DNA of 64,000 bases from NCBI GenBank assembly GCA_049514435.1, contig JBEKVB010000005.1, positions 101,053 through 165,052 on the forward strand. The letters run 5' to 3'. The position numbers and the translations under genes are program-made. Position 1 is the first letter of the stretch. Each line of letters begins with the position of its first letter. Below, in pieces: positions 9,298-17,530 of the stretch. The notes below the pieces were generated by a model. That model saw only the letters and a list, made by a program, of their open reading frames with translations, was not told the origin of the DNA and did not search any database. The stretch comes from UBA4810 sp002479215. Lineage in GTDB: Bacteria; Desulfobacterota; Syntrophia; Syntrophales; Smithellaceae.

Positions 9298-10086
9298 ATG
9301 TATAATTATAAAATTATTTTGGAATACGACGGCACTAATTACAGCGGATGGCAGACGCAGAAAAATGCCAAAAGCATTCAAGATAGTTTAATCGGCGCGG
9401 CGCAAAAGGTTTTAGGGGCGCCGGTGGAAATTCAAGGAGCCGGACGCACGGATACCGGGGTTCACGCTTTGGCGCAAGTAGCCCATTTGAAGACTTCCAG
9501 GAAAATTAATACGGAGACTCTTCGCATCGGCCTCAATGATAACTTACCCGCGAGCATCAATGTATTGCAGATCGAAAATGTCCACGAGCGATTTCATGCC
9601 CGCCATAACGCCCTTGCCCGGAGTTATCTATATCTTATCGCGAAGAGGCGCACCGCTTTCGGCAAACGTTATGTCTGGTGGGTCAAAGACAAGCTCGATT
9701 CAGGCATGATGCAAAAGTCACTCGGCATTTTTCAGGGATTCCATAATTTTATCTCTTTTGCCGATAAAAGGATGGATAAAGACACATCCACAGAAGTCAA
9801 TATAGAAAGAGTGGAGTTAAAGGAATTCGAAGGCATTATTGCTTTGCGCATTGTTGCTTCTCATTTTCTCTGGAAAATGGTGCGCCGCATAGTGGGGGTT
9901 GTCGTCGAAACCGGCCGCGGCAATTTTACTTGCCGCGATATAGAATTGATGCTCAAATCTTATTCCGAAATCCCCGCCGGGTATACCGCCCCGCCTTCAG
10001 GATTGTTTCTGGAAAAAGTATTGTATGAAGGCGACAAATTGCCTCAGATGAGACTTCCGATTTGTTTATTAGGGGAAGGACGATGA
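9298..10086 (+). CDS. truA: tRNA pseudouridine(38-40) synthase TruA
   Basis: It encodes 262 residues, typical length. The catalytic motif GAGRTDTGVHA is present with Asp52. YDGTNYSGWQ lies at the N-terminus and FLWKMVRRIVG in the C-terminal half. The enzyme makes pseudouridine at positions 38-40 of the tRNA anticodon arm. The start is only two bases after a repeat B copy and no clear Shine-Dalgarno is visible, so translation may be weak or depend on the repeat. Confidence 0.95.
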   Translation: MYNYKIILEYDGTNYSGWQTQKNAKSIQDSLIGAAQKVLGAPVEIQGAGRTDTGVHALAQVAHLKTSRKINTETLRIGLNDNLPASINVLQIENVHERFHARHNALARSYLYLIAKRRTAFGKRYVWWVKDKLDSGMMQKSLGIFQGFHNFISFADKRMDKDTSTEVNIERVELKEFEGIIALRIVASHFLWKMVRRIVGVVVETGRGNFTCRDIELMLKSYSEIPAGYTAPPSGLFLEKVLYEGDKLPQMRLPICLLGEGR

Positions 10087-10098
10087 GAAAAAGGCGTG

Positions 10099-10146
10099 AA
10101 TCCCGCGACTTGAAATCCCCCGGCTCCTGTCGGAGGGGGCTCCACT
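10099..10146 (+). repeat. dispersed repeat family A, shortened copy
   Basis: It contains the first about 25 bases of repeat A (AATCCCGCGACTTG) joined to its last about 20 (CGGAGGGGGCTCCACT), with the middle deleted. It ends exactly at the stop codon of the SRAP gene. Confidence 0.7.
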
Positions 10147-10766
10147 TAATGACCGGTAATAAAGACTCCCGGTCGCATTTCCATTTCTTGCGCCGGATAG
10201 GGAGTCATTAGGGATTGCAGTTCGGTTTTTTCGTATCTGCCGTTATCCAGCCATAAGGATTGTTTGTCACGTGGAATAATAACCGGCATGCGATTATGAA
10301 CCGGGGAGATGAGCCGGTTGGGGCTGGTGGTGATAATGACAAAAGAAGCCTCTTTGCCTGTTGCCGGAAACTTCGGCTCGTCGAAGATACCCGCTAATCC
10401 GAAAGGCCTGCGGTTTTGTAGATTAAAATAATATTGTTTTTTTTCTTTGGACCATTCATAAAATCCATCGGCAGCTATCAGGCACCTTCTCCTTTGAAAA
10501 GCTTCTCTGAAGGTTGGTTTTTCGGCTAAAGTTTCTGCGCGGGCATTAATCAGCAATCCGGATTTTGTTGCCTGCTTTGACCATGGCGGCGAAAATCCCC
10601 AGGGCAAAATCAGCAAACGGTTCTTTTTATCTTCGTTTATTATGCAGGCGGCTTTTTGTCCGGGGTGAATATCTCCTGAAGATATGGAAGATGAAGTGAT
10701 ATCAGTTAAATTAAATTCCTCAGCAATTTGCCCCGCATTATTGATTAAAACAAATCTTCCACACAT
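10146..10766 (-). CDS. SOS response-associated peptidase (SRAP, YedK/HMCES family)
   Basis: The mature sequence must begin MCGRF because Cys2 forms the covalent link to abasic sites, so the start is placed at 10766 rather than four codons upstream. This gives 206 residues. Conserved SRAP motifs follow: INARAET (Asn and Glu of the active site), RRCLIAADGFYEW and the late HNRMPVII. The family protects abasic sites in single-stranded DNA by forming a DNA-protein crosslink. The gene sits exactly between two same-orientation copies of repeat A. Confidence 0.92.
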   Translation of the reverse strand: MCGRFVLINNAGQIAEEFNLTDITSSSISSGDIHPGQKAACIINEDKKNRLLILPWGFSPPWSKQATKSGLLINARAETLAEKPTFREAFQRRRCLIAADGFYEWSKEKKQYYFNLQNRRPFGLAGIFDEPKFPATGKEASFVIITTSPNRLISPVHNRMPVIIPRDKQSLWLDNGRYEKTELQSLMTPYPAQEMEMRPGVFITGH

Positions 10767-10776
10767 AATTTTCCTC

Positions 10777-10889
10777 AATCCCGCGACTCGGAATTCCCCG
10801 GCTCCGACCGGGGGAGGAAAGTGCCGTGACCCGCGGGAGGTCGCGTTGTTTTTAGGGTGCCTCCGGCTCCTGTCGGAGGGTGCTCCACT
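10777..10889 (+). repeat. dispersed repeat family A, second full-length copy
   Basis: This matches 3430-3540 over its whole length, sharing AATCCCGCGACT at the start, CCGTGACCCGCGGGAGGTCG in the middle and GCTCCACT at the end. It lies 10 bases upstream of the SRAP start codon and so may influence that gene. Confidence 0.75.
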
Positions 10890-10978
10890 GACAGAAATAT
10901 TTGTTTTAAAGAAAATATAAAGGACTTCCTGCCGGAAATATCAATGTAATAACAGTCGCTTTCGTAAGAAATACACCC

Positions 10979-11005
10979 TATAGAGCCCCGCTAAGGGGCT
11001 CTATA
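10979..11005. other. strong 11-bp palindrome of unknown role
   Basis: TATAGAGCCCC (10979-10989) pairs perfectly with GGGGCTCTATA (10995-11005) around a 5-base loop. It is followed by A rather than T on the + strand, and the minus-strand reading has no T-run after it, so it is not a standard terminator. It may end transcripts of the leftward gene at 11037 less efficiently, or stabilise their 3' ends. Confidence 0.5.
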
Positions 11006-11036
11006 AAAAACAGAGAATTGACACTGTACAGGCTAA

Positions 11037-11321
11037 TTATTTTCTTTTTTTAGTTGACTTCTTTTTTGCCGGTGGTTTTTTTGCGGGTTTCTTTTTCGCC
11101 ACCTTCTTTTTCTTTGCAGTTTTTGCTTTTTTCGTTATGGCCTTTTTTTTCTTCGCTGTTGCAGCATGCGCTTTCTTTTTCGGCGCGACCGGCCCTTTAT
11201 TGAGCATCGGTTCTTCACAGCAAATAACTCCGGCCGTAGCGCACCCGCATTCTTCGTCTATCACAACGGTAAGTCCACATACTTCACAACTCAGAACATC
11301 TCCAGTTTTTACTTTCGACAT
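11037..11321 (-). CDS. desulforedoxin-like iron-binding domain with lysine/alanine-rich histone-like tail
   Basis: It encodes 94 residues. Residues 7-40 match the desulforedoxin / desulfoferrodoxin N-terminal FeS4 fold: C12-x2-C15 and adjacent C34-C35, with an extra C25/C27 pair. From about residue 49 the protein is almost only Lys, Ala and Pro (repeats such as AKKK and KKPAKK), like histone H1-type tails that bind DNA. The start has AGGAGG 8 bases upstream. Known: desulforedoxin domains bind a single iron through four cysteines. Inferred: a redox- or iron-responsive DNA- or RNA-binding protein. The fusion is unusual and the function is unknown. Confidence 0.75.
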   Translation of the reverse strand: MSKVKTGDVLSCEVCGLTVVIDEECGCATAGVICCEEPMLNKGPVAPKKKAHAATAKKKKAITKKAKTAKKKKVAKKKPAKKPPAKKKSTKKRK

Positions 11322-11693
11322 TTGCCTTTCCTCCTCGTTGTTGCGTGGTTTAGATATTCACCCTACCAGCATTATTTATTTTATTCTAATCAAAAAAAAA
11401 ATTATTTCAAGCATAGATTGAACATTTCTGGCCGATTTTTTTGAAAGACATAGACAACTTGACTTTCATCGATGGTTTGATATGATTCTGCGGCGGTAAG
11501 CTTTAATATAAATAAGGTTTTAGATGACGTATAATATAAAATCTTTAACTATGCTGGGGAAAGATATTCGTGAATTGTTTTTGGAAAATAAATGAAAGAG
11601 CAATCAATGAAGCAAAGGATTAATAAATTTTTCCGGATTACGCCGTATTGACCATGAAAACGAAGTGATAATTATCTGCGGGACTGAATATAT
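11322..11693 (+). promoter_or_regulatory. intergenic region with a promoter for the alanine racemase gene
   Basis: TTGACT (11459-11464) and TATGAT (11481-11486) are 16 bases apart, a good housekeeping-type promoter pointing right. The leader before the racemase start is then about 200 bases. It contains two tiny overlapping reading frames (from 11524 and 11592), which could be leader peptides or chance. Nothing else is recognised. Confidence 0.45.
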
Positions 11694-13649
11694 ATGCCGT
11701 TAAAGACAGAACAGAAATATCGCAGTTGGGTAGAAGTTGATCTTGATAATTTTATCGGTAATCTGAAAGAAATAAAAAGACTGATCGGGCCGCAAGTTGA
11801 TTTTATGCAGGCCGTAAAAGCCGATGCTTATGGGCACGGCGCCATAGAAATTTCCAATATCGCCTTAAAAAACGGAGCAAAGATGCTGGGAGTGGCCAAT
11901 GCCGATGAAGGCGTTCAGCTTAGGATCAGCGGCATCGCAGCTCCTATCGTTATTTTAGGACCTTCAACAGCGGCGGAAATCGAACAAATAATAAAATACA
12001 ATCTTACTCCATCGGTTTCGGACGCGGATTTTGCCAAAAAGTTGCATAAAACGCTGGAAAAATCCGGTCATAAATTGCCTGTACATATCGAAGTTGACAC
12101 CGGTATGGGACGCGGCGGAACAATGCACAGTGAAGCGCTGAATCTCATCCAGGAAATATCCAAGTTGCCCAATATTGAGCTTACAGGAATTTTTAGCCAC
12201 TTTGCCGCAAGCGAAGTTATGCTTCCCTACAATGATCAGCAATGGCAATTGTTTTCGGATTTGCTTGCCGATCTTCAGCGCTGGGGGATAAACATTCCCA
12301 TCCGGCATATAGATAACAGCGGCGCGATTTTAAATTACCCTGAATTTAAATTGAATATGGTACGTCCGGGTCTCATGACTTACGGCATTTATCCTTCAGT
12401 AGAGACTCAGTCCAAAGCCAAGCTAGCTCCGGTCATGTCTTTTAAAACCAGCGTTGTTTTATTAAAAGATTTTCCCGAAGGTTACGGCATTGGTTACGGC
12501 AGCGCTTATGTTACTCAAAAGCAAACACGTATTGCTACTATTCCCGTAGGTTACGGTGATGGTTACGCTTTTATCCTTTCCAATCAGGGAGAGGCTTTAA
12601 TCCGCGGTAAGCGCGCGCCTGTTGTCGGACGGATTTCGATGGATATGTGCACAATTGATGTCACCCACATTCCTGATTGTGTCGTGGGCGATGAGGTTGT
12701 TCTTTTGGGCAAGCAAGGCAAAGAATACATCAGCGCCAATGAAATTGCCGCCAAGGCGAAAACCATCAGCTATGAAGTGTTGTGCGCTTTAGGAAAAAGA
12801 GCGCCGCGAATATTTTTGCAAAAAGGAAAAGCAGATACAGTCGAGCCGCGGCTACGGCGAATATTTATTCCGGACGAGGAAAAATCCATCTCCCGTATTG
12901 ATAATATTATCCGCCATTGTCTGCAAACGCGCACTCGCAATGAGGAACTGGGTAACGCCATTTATTACGAAATGTTTGAAACGCTCTTCGGCAAGGAAGA
13001 TCGCCAGCTAGAATTGCGTTCCTGCTTCCGCTACAACATTCGCATAGCGCAATTGCCGAAAGTGAAGAACGCCGCAAAACATTCCGATGCCTATTTTCGC
13101 GTAAGCACGCACATTGAATATAAAAAAACGATTAGAAACAATATTTTTATGATCGGTTGCGCCTTGAATAATTCGCAATTAGCGGCATTATTTGAAGACT
13201 CGCGCTGCGAATATCGCTGCCTTCTGAGCAACGGCAAGAATTTGGTCATGGAACGTGATTTTACCGTCGAGCGCGTGCGAGTTGATAACAAAGATATCCC
13301 TATTATGGAAACAAAAAAGACCAGAAGGGGTTATGAGGTTTGGTGCGGTACTGACAAGCTCAAAGAAAAAATAAACAGCGAAGTAAAAATCGAAATAGAA
13401 ATATCCACCAAGCAGGCAAAGGACAATAAAATTTTTCCTGTTTATCTTATTTACCCCACAAGGGGTGTGGATATTAACTTCAATTATGAAAAAGCAAAGT
13501 TAAAAAATGTGAGAGCAGAGAGCTTTTTTGCCGGCAGGCATCCCCAGCCTTCCCTATCGGGAAATAAAGGTAAATTCGTCGATATTAAGATATCCGACAA
13601 AGAATGGATTTTCCCCACCAGCGGTGTGATATTTATCTGGGACATCTGA
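11694..13649 (+). CDS. alr: alanine racemase with about 270-residue extra C-terminal region
   Basis: It encodes 651 residues; normal alanine racemases have 360-390. The first about 380 residues are a complete PLP racemase: AVKADAYGHG with Lys42 for PLP, HIEVDTGMGRGG, IFSHFAASE, the GYGIGYGSAY region and RISMDMCTIDV. It makes D-alanine for peptidoglycan; the D-Ala-D-Ala ligase gene lies close by. From about 385 onwards (after RAPRIFLQKG) follows a region I do not recognise, with an early helical part containing paired charged residues and a later beta-rich part ending SGVIFIWDI. No frameshift is apparent, so it is a genuine extension. Confidence 0.88.
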   Translation: MPLKTEQKYRSWVEVDLDNFIGNLKEIKRLIGPQVDFMQAVKADAYGHGAIEISNIALKNGAKMLGVANADEGVQLRISGIAAPIVILGPSTAAEIEQIIKYNLTPSVSDADFAKKLHKTLEKSGHKLPVHIEVDTGMGRGGTMHSEALNLIQEISKLPNIELTGIFSHFAASEVMLPYNDQQWQLFSDLLADLQRWGINIPIRHIDNSGAILNYPEFKLNMVRPGLMTYGIYPSVETQSKAKLAPVMSFKTSVVLLKDFPEGYGIGYGSAYVTQKQTRIATIPVGYGDGYAFILSNQGEALIRGKRAPVVGRISMDMCTIDVTHIPDCVVGDEVVLLGKQGKEYISANEIAAKAKTISYEVLCALGKRAPRIFLQKGKADTVEPRLRRIFIPDEEKSISRIDNIIRHCLQTRTRNEELGNAIYYEMFETLFGKEDRQLELRSCFRYNIRIAQLPKVKNAAKHSDAYFRVSTHIEYKKTIRNNIFMIGCALNNSQLAALFEDSRCEYRCLLSNGKNLVMERDFTVERVRVDNKDIPIMETKKTRRGYEVWCGTDKLKEKINSEVKIEIEISTKQAKDNKIFPVYLIYPTRGVDINFNYEKAKLKNVRAESFFAGRHPQPSLSGNKGKFVDIKISDKEWIFPTSGVIFIWDI

Positions 13650-13750
13650 TGGCGTCGCAAAAATTCTCCCGCAAGGCATACATCTGCGGAGTTTACCCGG
13701 CGTACGCTCAGGGTCGTACTGCGTACTTCGACATTACAGCGTATGTCTGA
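13650..13750. repeat. possible degenerate fold-back repeat
   Basis: It begins GATGGCGTCGCAAAAATT and contains GTACGC/GCGTAC inverted pieces and GCAAGGC/GCGTATGTC segments, resembling the fold-back element at 38065-38193. The likeness is by eye and partial. Confidence 0.35.
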
Positions 13751-13839
13751 GTACACATCATTCCTCGGTATTTACATACTTTGCATCTTGAGCTTTTTAC
13801 ATAACCATGCCCAATTACCGATTATCTTACATTTTTTAG

Positions 13840-14028
13840 CTATTTCTTTCTTTCCAGCAAGAGCCACACTGCCAGAGCGACCAAAACTACAATGGCAATC
13901 GCGCTGGGCCAGATGGGAATTTCCACTCCCGCGGCAACCACGCTGACGCCCAAAAATACACGGCACAATTGGGCGCAAGCTAACAAGAGGAGAAAAATTG
14001 CTGTTACTAGTGATGCTGGTCGTTTCAT
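13840..14028 (-). CDS. small two-helix membrane protein, unknown function
   Basis: It encodes 62 residues with two hydrophobic helices (about 6-32 and 38-57) separated by a short loop and ending in LLLERKK. The start codon has a perfect AGGAGGT 4-5 bases upstream, which argues for a real gene despite its size. Similar two-helix proteins are common in bacteria and uncharacterised. It lies between the racemase and D-Ala-D-Ala ligase genes. Confidence 0.65.
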   Translation of the reverse strand: MKRPASLVTAIFLLLLACAQLCRVFLGVSVVAAGVEIPIWPSAIAIVVLVALAVWLLLERKK

Positions 14029-14164
14029 ATTGCTACCTCCTATAAAAAGTTTGTTCTTTAATTTCCGTAAGCGAGATAGGTGACTAAGTTGAGCAATGTT
14101 TACCCGTCTCGGTCACATCCACATTTGGCTCAAATATACTAAACTAACATTAGTAATCTTATGA

Positions 14165-15280
14165 CTAGACACCCTCTGTCTTAATTTCTAATTTTTTCTG
14201 ATGGCGCTCCAGCGCCAGAGCTATCAGCTTATCCAGAAGATCGCTGTATTTGAGGCCGGTTGCTTCCCACAACTTGGGATACATGCTGATGCTGGTGAAG
14301 CCGGGGATTGTGTTTATTTCGTTGAGATAAAATTCATTCGTCTTTTTATCCAAAAAGAAATCAACCCGCGCCATAGAGCTGCAGCCTAAAGCTATATAGC
14401 CTTCAACGGCAGTTTTTCGAATTGTTTCGGCAAGACGTTCGTCTATTTGCGCTGGTATTTTCAGAGCCGCGCCGTTGGGATCAATATACTTGGCTTCGTA
14501 AGAATAGAACTCATGATGGGGAATTATCTCGCCCAGCACTGATGCGACAGGATTATCATTTCCCAGAACCGCGCATTCAATCTCGCGGCAATCTATGGCC
14601 TTCTCGATCATGACGCGCGTGTCGAACTGAAAAGCAAAATTTATCGCCTCCGCGAGCAATTCCTTTTCCTTTACTTTTTTGATTCCCACGGAAGAGCCGG
14701 TGCAGACCGGTTTGACAAAAACAGGCAGTCCGAGTTTATCCAGCGCGTTCTGACTAATAAGTTTTGAATTATCTTGCCATTGCCATTTATTTACAGTTAC
14801 AGAAGGAACAACAGGGATACCCGCTTCTTTAAGCAATCTTTTGGCGATGTCCTTATCCATCCCTATGGCAGAGCTGGTTACATCCGCACCGACATAAGGT
14901 ACCATCGCCAACTCCAGCAAGCCCTGTAGCGTGCCGTCTTCTCCGAATGTGCCGTGGAGGACAGGGAATACAATGTCTAGAACAACTTCTTCGTTTTTGT
15001 TTTTGATATTGTAAAGGTGCAGTTTATTTTTTTGCTGAAAGTGATTGACGAGCCACTTGCCGCGTTTTTTCAAAGAAAGAATCTTGCCGAAATCTTTATG
15101 AACGACTATTTCGGGCTTTTCCTGAACATACCACTTTCCATCTCTGTCAATACCGATGGCTGTCACTTTATATTTATTTGAGTCGAGCGCGGAAACAACC
15201 GAGGCGGCGGAGCAAAGCGAAACATCGTGCTCGTCCGACCTGCCGCCGTATAAAACACCTATTTTCATTTTTTGCCGCAT
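14165..15280 (-). CDS. ddl: D-alanine--D-alanine ligase
   Basis: It encodes 371 residues with ATP-grasp architecture. The N-terminal KIGVLYGGRSDEHDVS, LHGTFGEDGTLQG, PVFVKPVCTGSSVG and the metal-binding end FYLNEINTIPGFT are all present. It joins two D-alanines for peptidoglycan precursor synthesis. Initiation may be at Met5 (MKIGVLYGG), the typical family start, rather than Met1. It faces the alanine racemase gene about 500 bases away, so the two D-Ala enzymes are neighbours but not co-transcribed. Confidence 0.95.
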   Translation of the reverse strand: MRQKMKIGVLYGGRSDEHDVSLCSAASVVSALDSNKYKVTAIGIDRDGKWYVQEKPEIVVHKDFGKILSLKKRGKWLVNHFQQKNKLHLYNIKNKNEEVVLDIVFPVLHGTFGEDGTLQGLLELAMVPYVGADVTSSAIGMDKDIAKRLLKEAGIPVVPSVTVNKWQWQDNSKLISQNALDKLGLPVFVKPVCTGSSVGIKKVKEKELLAEAINFAFQFDTRVMIEKAIDCREIECAVLGNDNPVASVLGEIIPHHEFYSYEAKYIDPNGAALKIPAQIDERLAETIRKTAVEGYIALGCSSMARVDFFLDKKTNEFYLNEINTIPGFTSISMYPKLWEATGLKYSDLLDKLIALALERHQKKLEIKTEGV

Positions 15281-15415
15281 AAGTGTCCTTAATTATCTTA
15301 TCGGTATATTTAGGGGACCATTTATTGTATCATTTTCATTAGATATACGCCCTGATGGCCGAAGATGTCAATTTAATTTTGGTTTTGGGACTTATCCATA
15401 AATATACTACCCGTC

Positions 15416-15444
15416 TTGACAGCAATACGTTAAATGCATATATT
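15416..15444 (+). promoter_or_regulatory. near-consensus sigma70 promoter
   Basis: TTGACA (15416-15421) and TATATT (15439-15444) are separated by 17 bases. The next gene begins at 15481, leaving a leader of about 30 bases. Confidence 0.65.
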
Positions 15445-15480
15445 ATTTACAAAATATGAGTATTATTTGTTGGTGATTTT

Positions 15481-16017
15481 ATGTCTCCTTATTTTAATAT
15501 AGTGCAGTTGCCGCTGGCTAATAAGGCGTTTAACGATGCCGAAAAGCTGGTTGCGCGTCATTTTAGACTGAGCGAAGGTCAGTTAAAAAGGAATAAGTAT
15601 GATGTAAAAACACTCGCATATTTGGATCAACATGAAATAAAAGACGGCGCTTTTGCCCATCTTTGCAAATATTCTTACGGTAAGCCTGATGGCTTGGCTG
15701 AAAACGGGAAAGACGGTTTTGATTTTTACCGGGTGTGCCTGCAGGATAATATCATTCTGGACGCGGTAGAAAGAGCAAGCCCCTTTATAAAGCTTAGCCC
15801 GCTGATGCTTTACATTGCCGTGCATGAATTGATTCATGTCTTGCGTTTTGGTAACGGCGAAATTGATTTTGATGCGGCAAGCGATGAAAAAGAAAAAGAA
15901 GAAACTATTGTGCATAATTTGACTAAAAACACGCTGGAACCGGTCCAGCAGCATGATTTGGGAATAGTTTTAGAATGTTTTAGCAACGATTTTAAAATTG
16001 GCGATCTAATTAATTGA
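15481..16017 (+). CDS. putative zinc metallopeptidase-like protein (HExxH), unknown family
   Basis: It encodes 178 residues. The helix YIAVHELIHVLRFG carries an HExxH zinc motif (His115, Glu116, His119), and a downstream acidic stretch (DFDAASDEKEKEE) could hold a third ligand. There is no signal peptide or membrane helix, so it would act in the cytoplasm. I do not recognise the family. It has its own strong promoter and is followed 28 bases later by the FmdB-type zinc ribbon gene, so the two may be co-expressed. The catalytic role is inferred only from the motif. Confidence 0.7.
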   Translation: MSPYFNIVQLPLANKAFNDAEKLVARHFRLSEGQLKRNKYDVKTLAYLDQHEIKDGAFAHLCKYSYGKPDGLAENGKDGFDFYRVCLQDNIILDAVERASPFIKLSPLMLYIAVHELIHVLRFGNGEIDFDAASDEKEKEETIVHNLTKNTLEPVQQHDLGIVLECFSNDFKIGDLIN

Positions 16018-16045
16018 TATATAGTTGCAGGGGAGGTTTTTTTGC

Positions 16046-16339
16046 ATGCCTATTTATGAATATAAATGCCCAAAATGCGGCAGACAATATGAAGCGTTTC
16101 AGGGAATAAACGAGCCGGAATTAAAAAGCTGTAAGTTCTGTAAAGGAAATGTCCATAAATTGATGTCGCTTTCTTCTTTCAGTTTGAAAGGTTCAGGATG
16201 GTATACAACCGATTACGCCGGAAAGAAACCTCCGGTGGCCGCTAAGGCAGAAAAGGCGGAAACCAGCGAGAGTTCAACCGCTAAAGAAACCACGAATACG
16301 AATACGGAAACGCCAAAAAAAAGTAGCAAAGAAGATTAA
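16046..16339 (+). CDS. FmdB-family zinc ribbon protein
   Basis: The protein begins MPIYEYKCPKCGRQYEAF, the hallmark of the FmdB/regulatory zinc ribbon family, with CPKC (8 and 11) and CKFC (29 and 32) as the metal ligands. I chose the ATG at 16046 because GGGGAGG lies 9 bases upstream. The protein has 97 residues. After residue 60 it is a low-complexity, Lys/Ala/Glu/Thr-rich tail. These proteins are widespread and mostly uncharacterised. Confidence 0.88.
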   Translation: MPIYEYKCPKCGRQYEAFQGINEPELKSCKFCKGNVHKLMSLSSFSLKGSGWYTTDYAGKKPPVAAKAEKAETSESSTAKETTNTNTETPKKSSKED

Positions 16340-16340
16340 T

Positions 16341-16490
16341 TAATGAGACTCGCTGAAAACAAGCGGAGTGAAGTTTGAAGCGTTAGTCGAATCAATGAAA
16401 CTCAAATTTCAAAAACGAAGCGCATTGAAATTTGTAAGTTGAATTGATCCCGCCAAAAGCGGGGTTAATCCCGTAGCCTGGTGCTATCGG
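16341..16490 (+). repeat. dispersed repeat family B, copy 3 with internal duplication
   Basis: It starts AATGAGACTCGCTGAAAAC and GAAGTTTGAAGCGTTAGTCG like the others. A second, degenerate version of the same start (AATGAAACTC...GCATTGAAATTTG) follows before the GATCCCGCC part, so this copy seems to have partly duplicated. It fills the gap to the next gene. Confidence 0.7.
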
Positions 16491-16492
16491 GA

Positions 16493-17530
16493 TCATTGCT
16501 GGAAATAAAGTTGAAGTTCGCGGCATAGCTCTTCCGGAACAGTCGGGCAAATAATTTCATTGTGCAGTTTTTCAAAGTAATTCAAATCGCTTGTTCCTAA
16601 TGGATTAATTACAAAACGCGGGACAATTTTTCCTTGCACCCAGAAGTAACGATTATTTATCATCGGAGCGTAAAGCGCCATATTGAAACTTATAAAATTA
16701 TTCGCGTAAAGATAGCTAAACACTTTGGCTAGTCCGGCAAGAAGCTCGGTAAAATTTGCTTCCGTTAAATCAAAAAAAGAAGTTTTCTCCTGAAAAATAA
16801 AATCTATTTCTCCGGCCATGCCCTTCGGCGCAAAGCTGGTCAGCCAGCTAATAACGCCGGTAGAGGTAATGAACCTTTCTTTTGCATCTTTTTCCAAAGC
16901 AATCAAATTGTGCCACAAGCTTTCGCCGTTTTCCGCCGCCGCGTAACTTTGGGCGCTGGCTAAAAGGCGGTGCATAAAATTAGTTGGTTTATGGCCGACA
17001 ATCGTTTGCAGATGTGGATGAATAAGCCCGCCGCCTGCTGGCGGCATATAGTTCCAGTTAATCGAGCAGTATTTGTAGCCCAAATTCATTTCAGCGACAC
17101 GGTGAAAATAATCACGGCAAACATCGAAGCCCGGTTGCATCGTTTGCGGCGTCAACTCGTCCAGCGGTATAAAATGCCGTGACGAGAGGATGGCTACAGA
17201 GTTATTTTGATCGTAAGGGAAGGCGTTGGGAAACAGACACGCTTCTCCCCGCCTGAATTTCCCTTCAGGGATGATATCCGCTGTGAATTTCGGTGTCGTT
17301 TTTTCAAAAAGGGTGGAACAAAAAGGGCATAACGATTCCGGCGATTTATCCAGATAGAAATTCAGATCAGGCTTTTGGGCTGGGCGGACGCGGTAGGGCA
17401 GTATACGGCAGGCCACGCCGGTAATTTCATCGGTGCGTAATTCAATAGTAACTTCTTTTTCCTCGAATCCACCGAAGGGATTAAGATAACGGCCAGTTGT
17501 TATTTCTTTTTTGAAGCCAACGTATTTCAT
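16493..17530 (-). CDS. galactose-1-phosphate uridylyltransferase-like HIT-superfamily protein
   Basis: It encodes 345 residues. CPFC near 69-72 is a zinc-type pair as in GalT, and GGGLIHPHLQ near 165-175 supplies the HxH nucleophile motif of the GalT branch of the HIT superfamily. The second half is a repeat of the fold. These enzymes move nucleotidyl groups between sugar phosphates or act as ADP-sulfurylase/phosphorylases; the substrate cannot be set here. Its start overlaps the end of the DHH phosphoesterase gene by 4 bases, so they are co-translated. The pairing suggests nucleotide or phospho-compound metabolism. Confidence 0.8.
   Translation of the reverse strand: MKYVGFKKEITTGRYLNPFGGFEEKEVTIELRTDEITGVACRILPYRVRPAQKPDLNFYLDKSPESLCPFCSTLFEKTTPKFTADIIPEGKFRRGEACLFPNAFPYDQNNSVAILSSRHFIPLDELTPQTMQPGFDVCRDYFHRVAEMNLGYKYCSINWNYMPPAGGGLIHPHLQTIVGHKPTNFMHRLLASAQSYAAAENGESLWHNLIALEKDAKERFITSTGVISWLTSFAPKGMAGEIDFIFQEKTSFFDLTEANFTELLAGLAKVFSYLYANNFISFNMALYAPMINNRYFWVQGKIVPRFVINPLGTSDLNYFEKLHNEIICPTVPEELCRELQLYFQQ

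Noticed and set aside
10979..11005. Rho-independent terminator
   Set aside because: The stem is strong but no T-run follows on either strand.
11524..11651. Tiny frames starting MTYNIKSLTMLGKDIRELFLENK, recalling the start of alanyl-tRNA synthetase
   Set aside because: Only about ten residues resemble it and the frame stops at once. Chance or a leader peptide is more likely.
3430..16490. CRISPR array
   Set aside because: The repeats are dispersed kilobases apart, not regularly spaced by unique spacers, and no cas genes are present.
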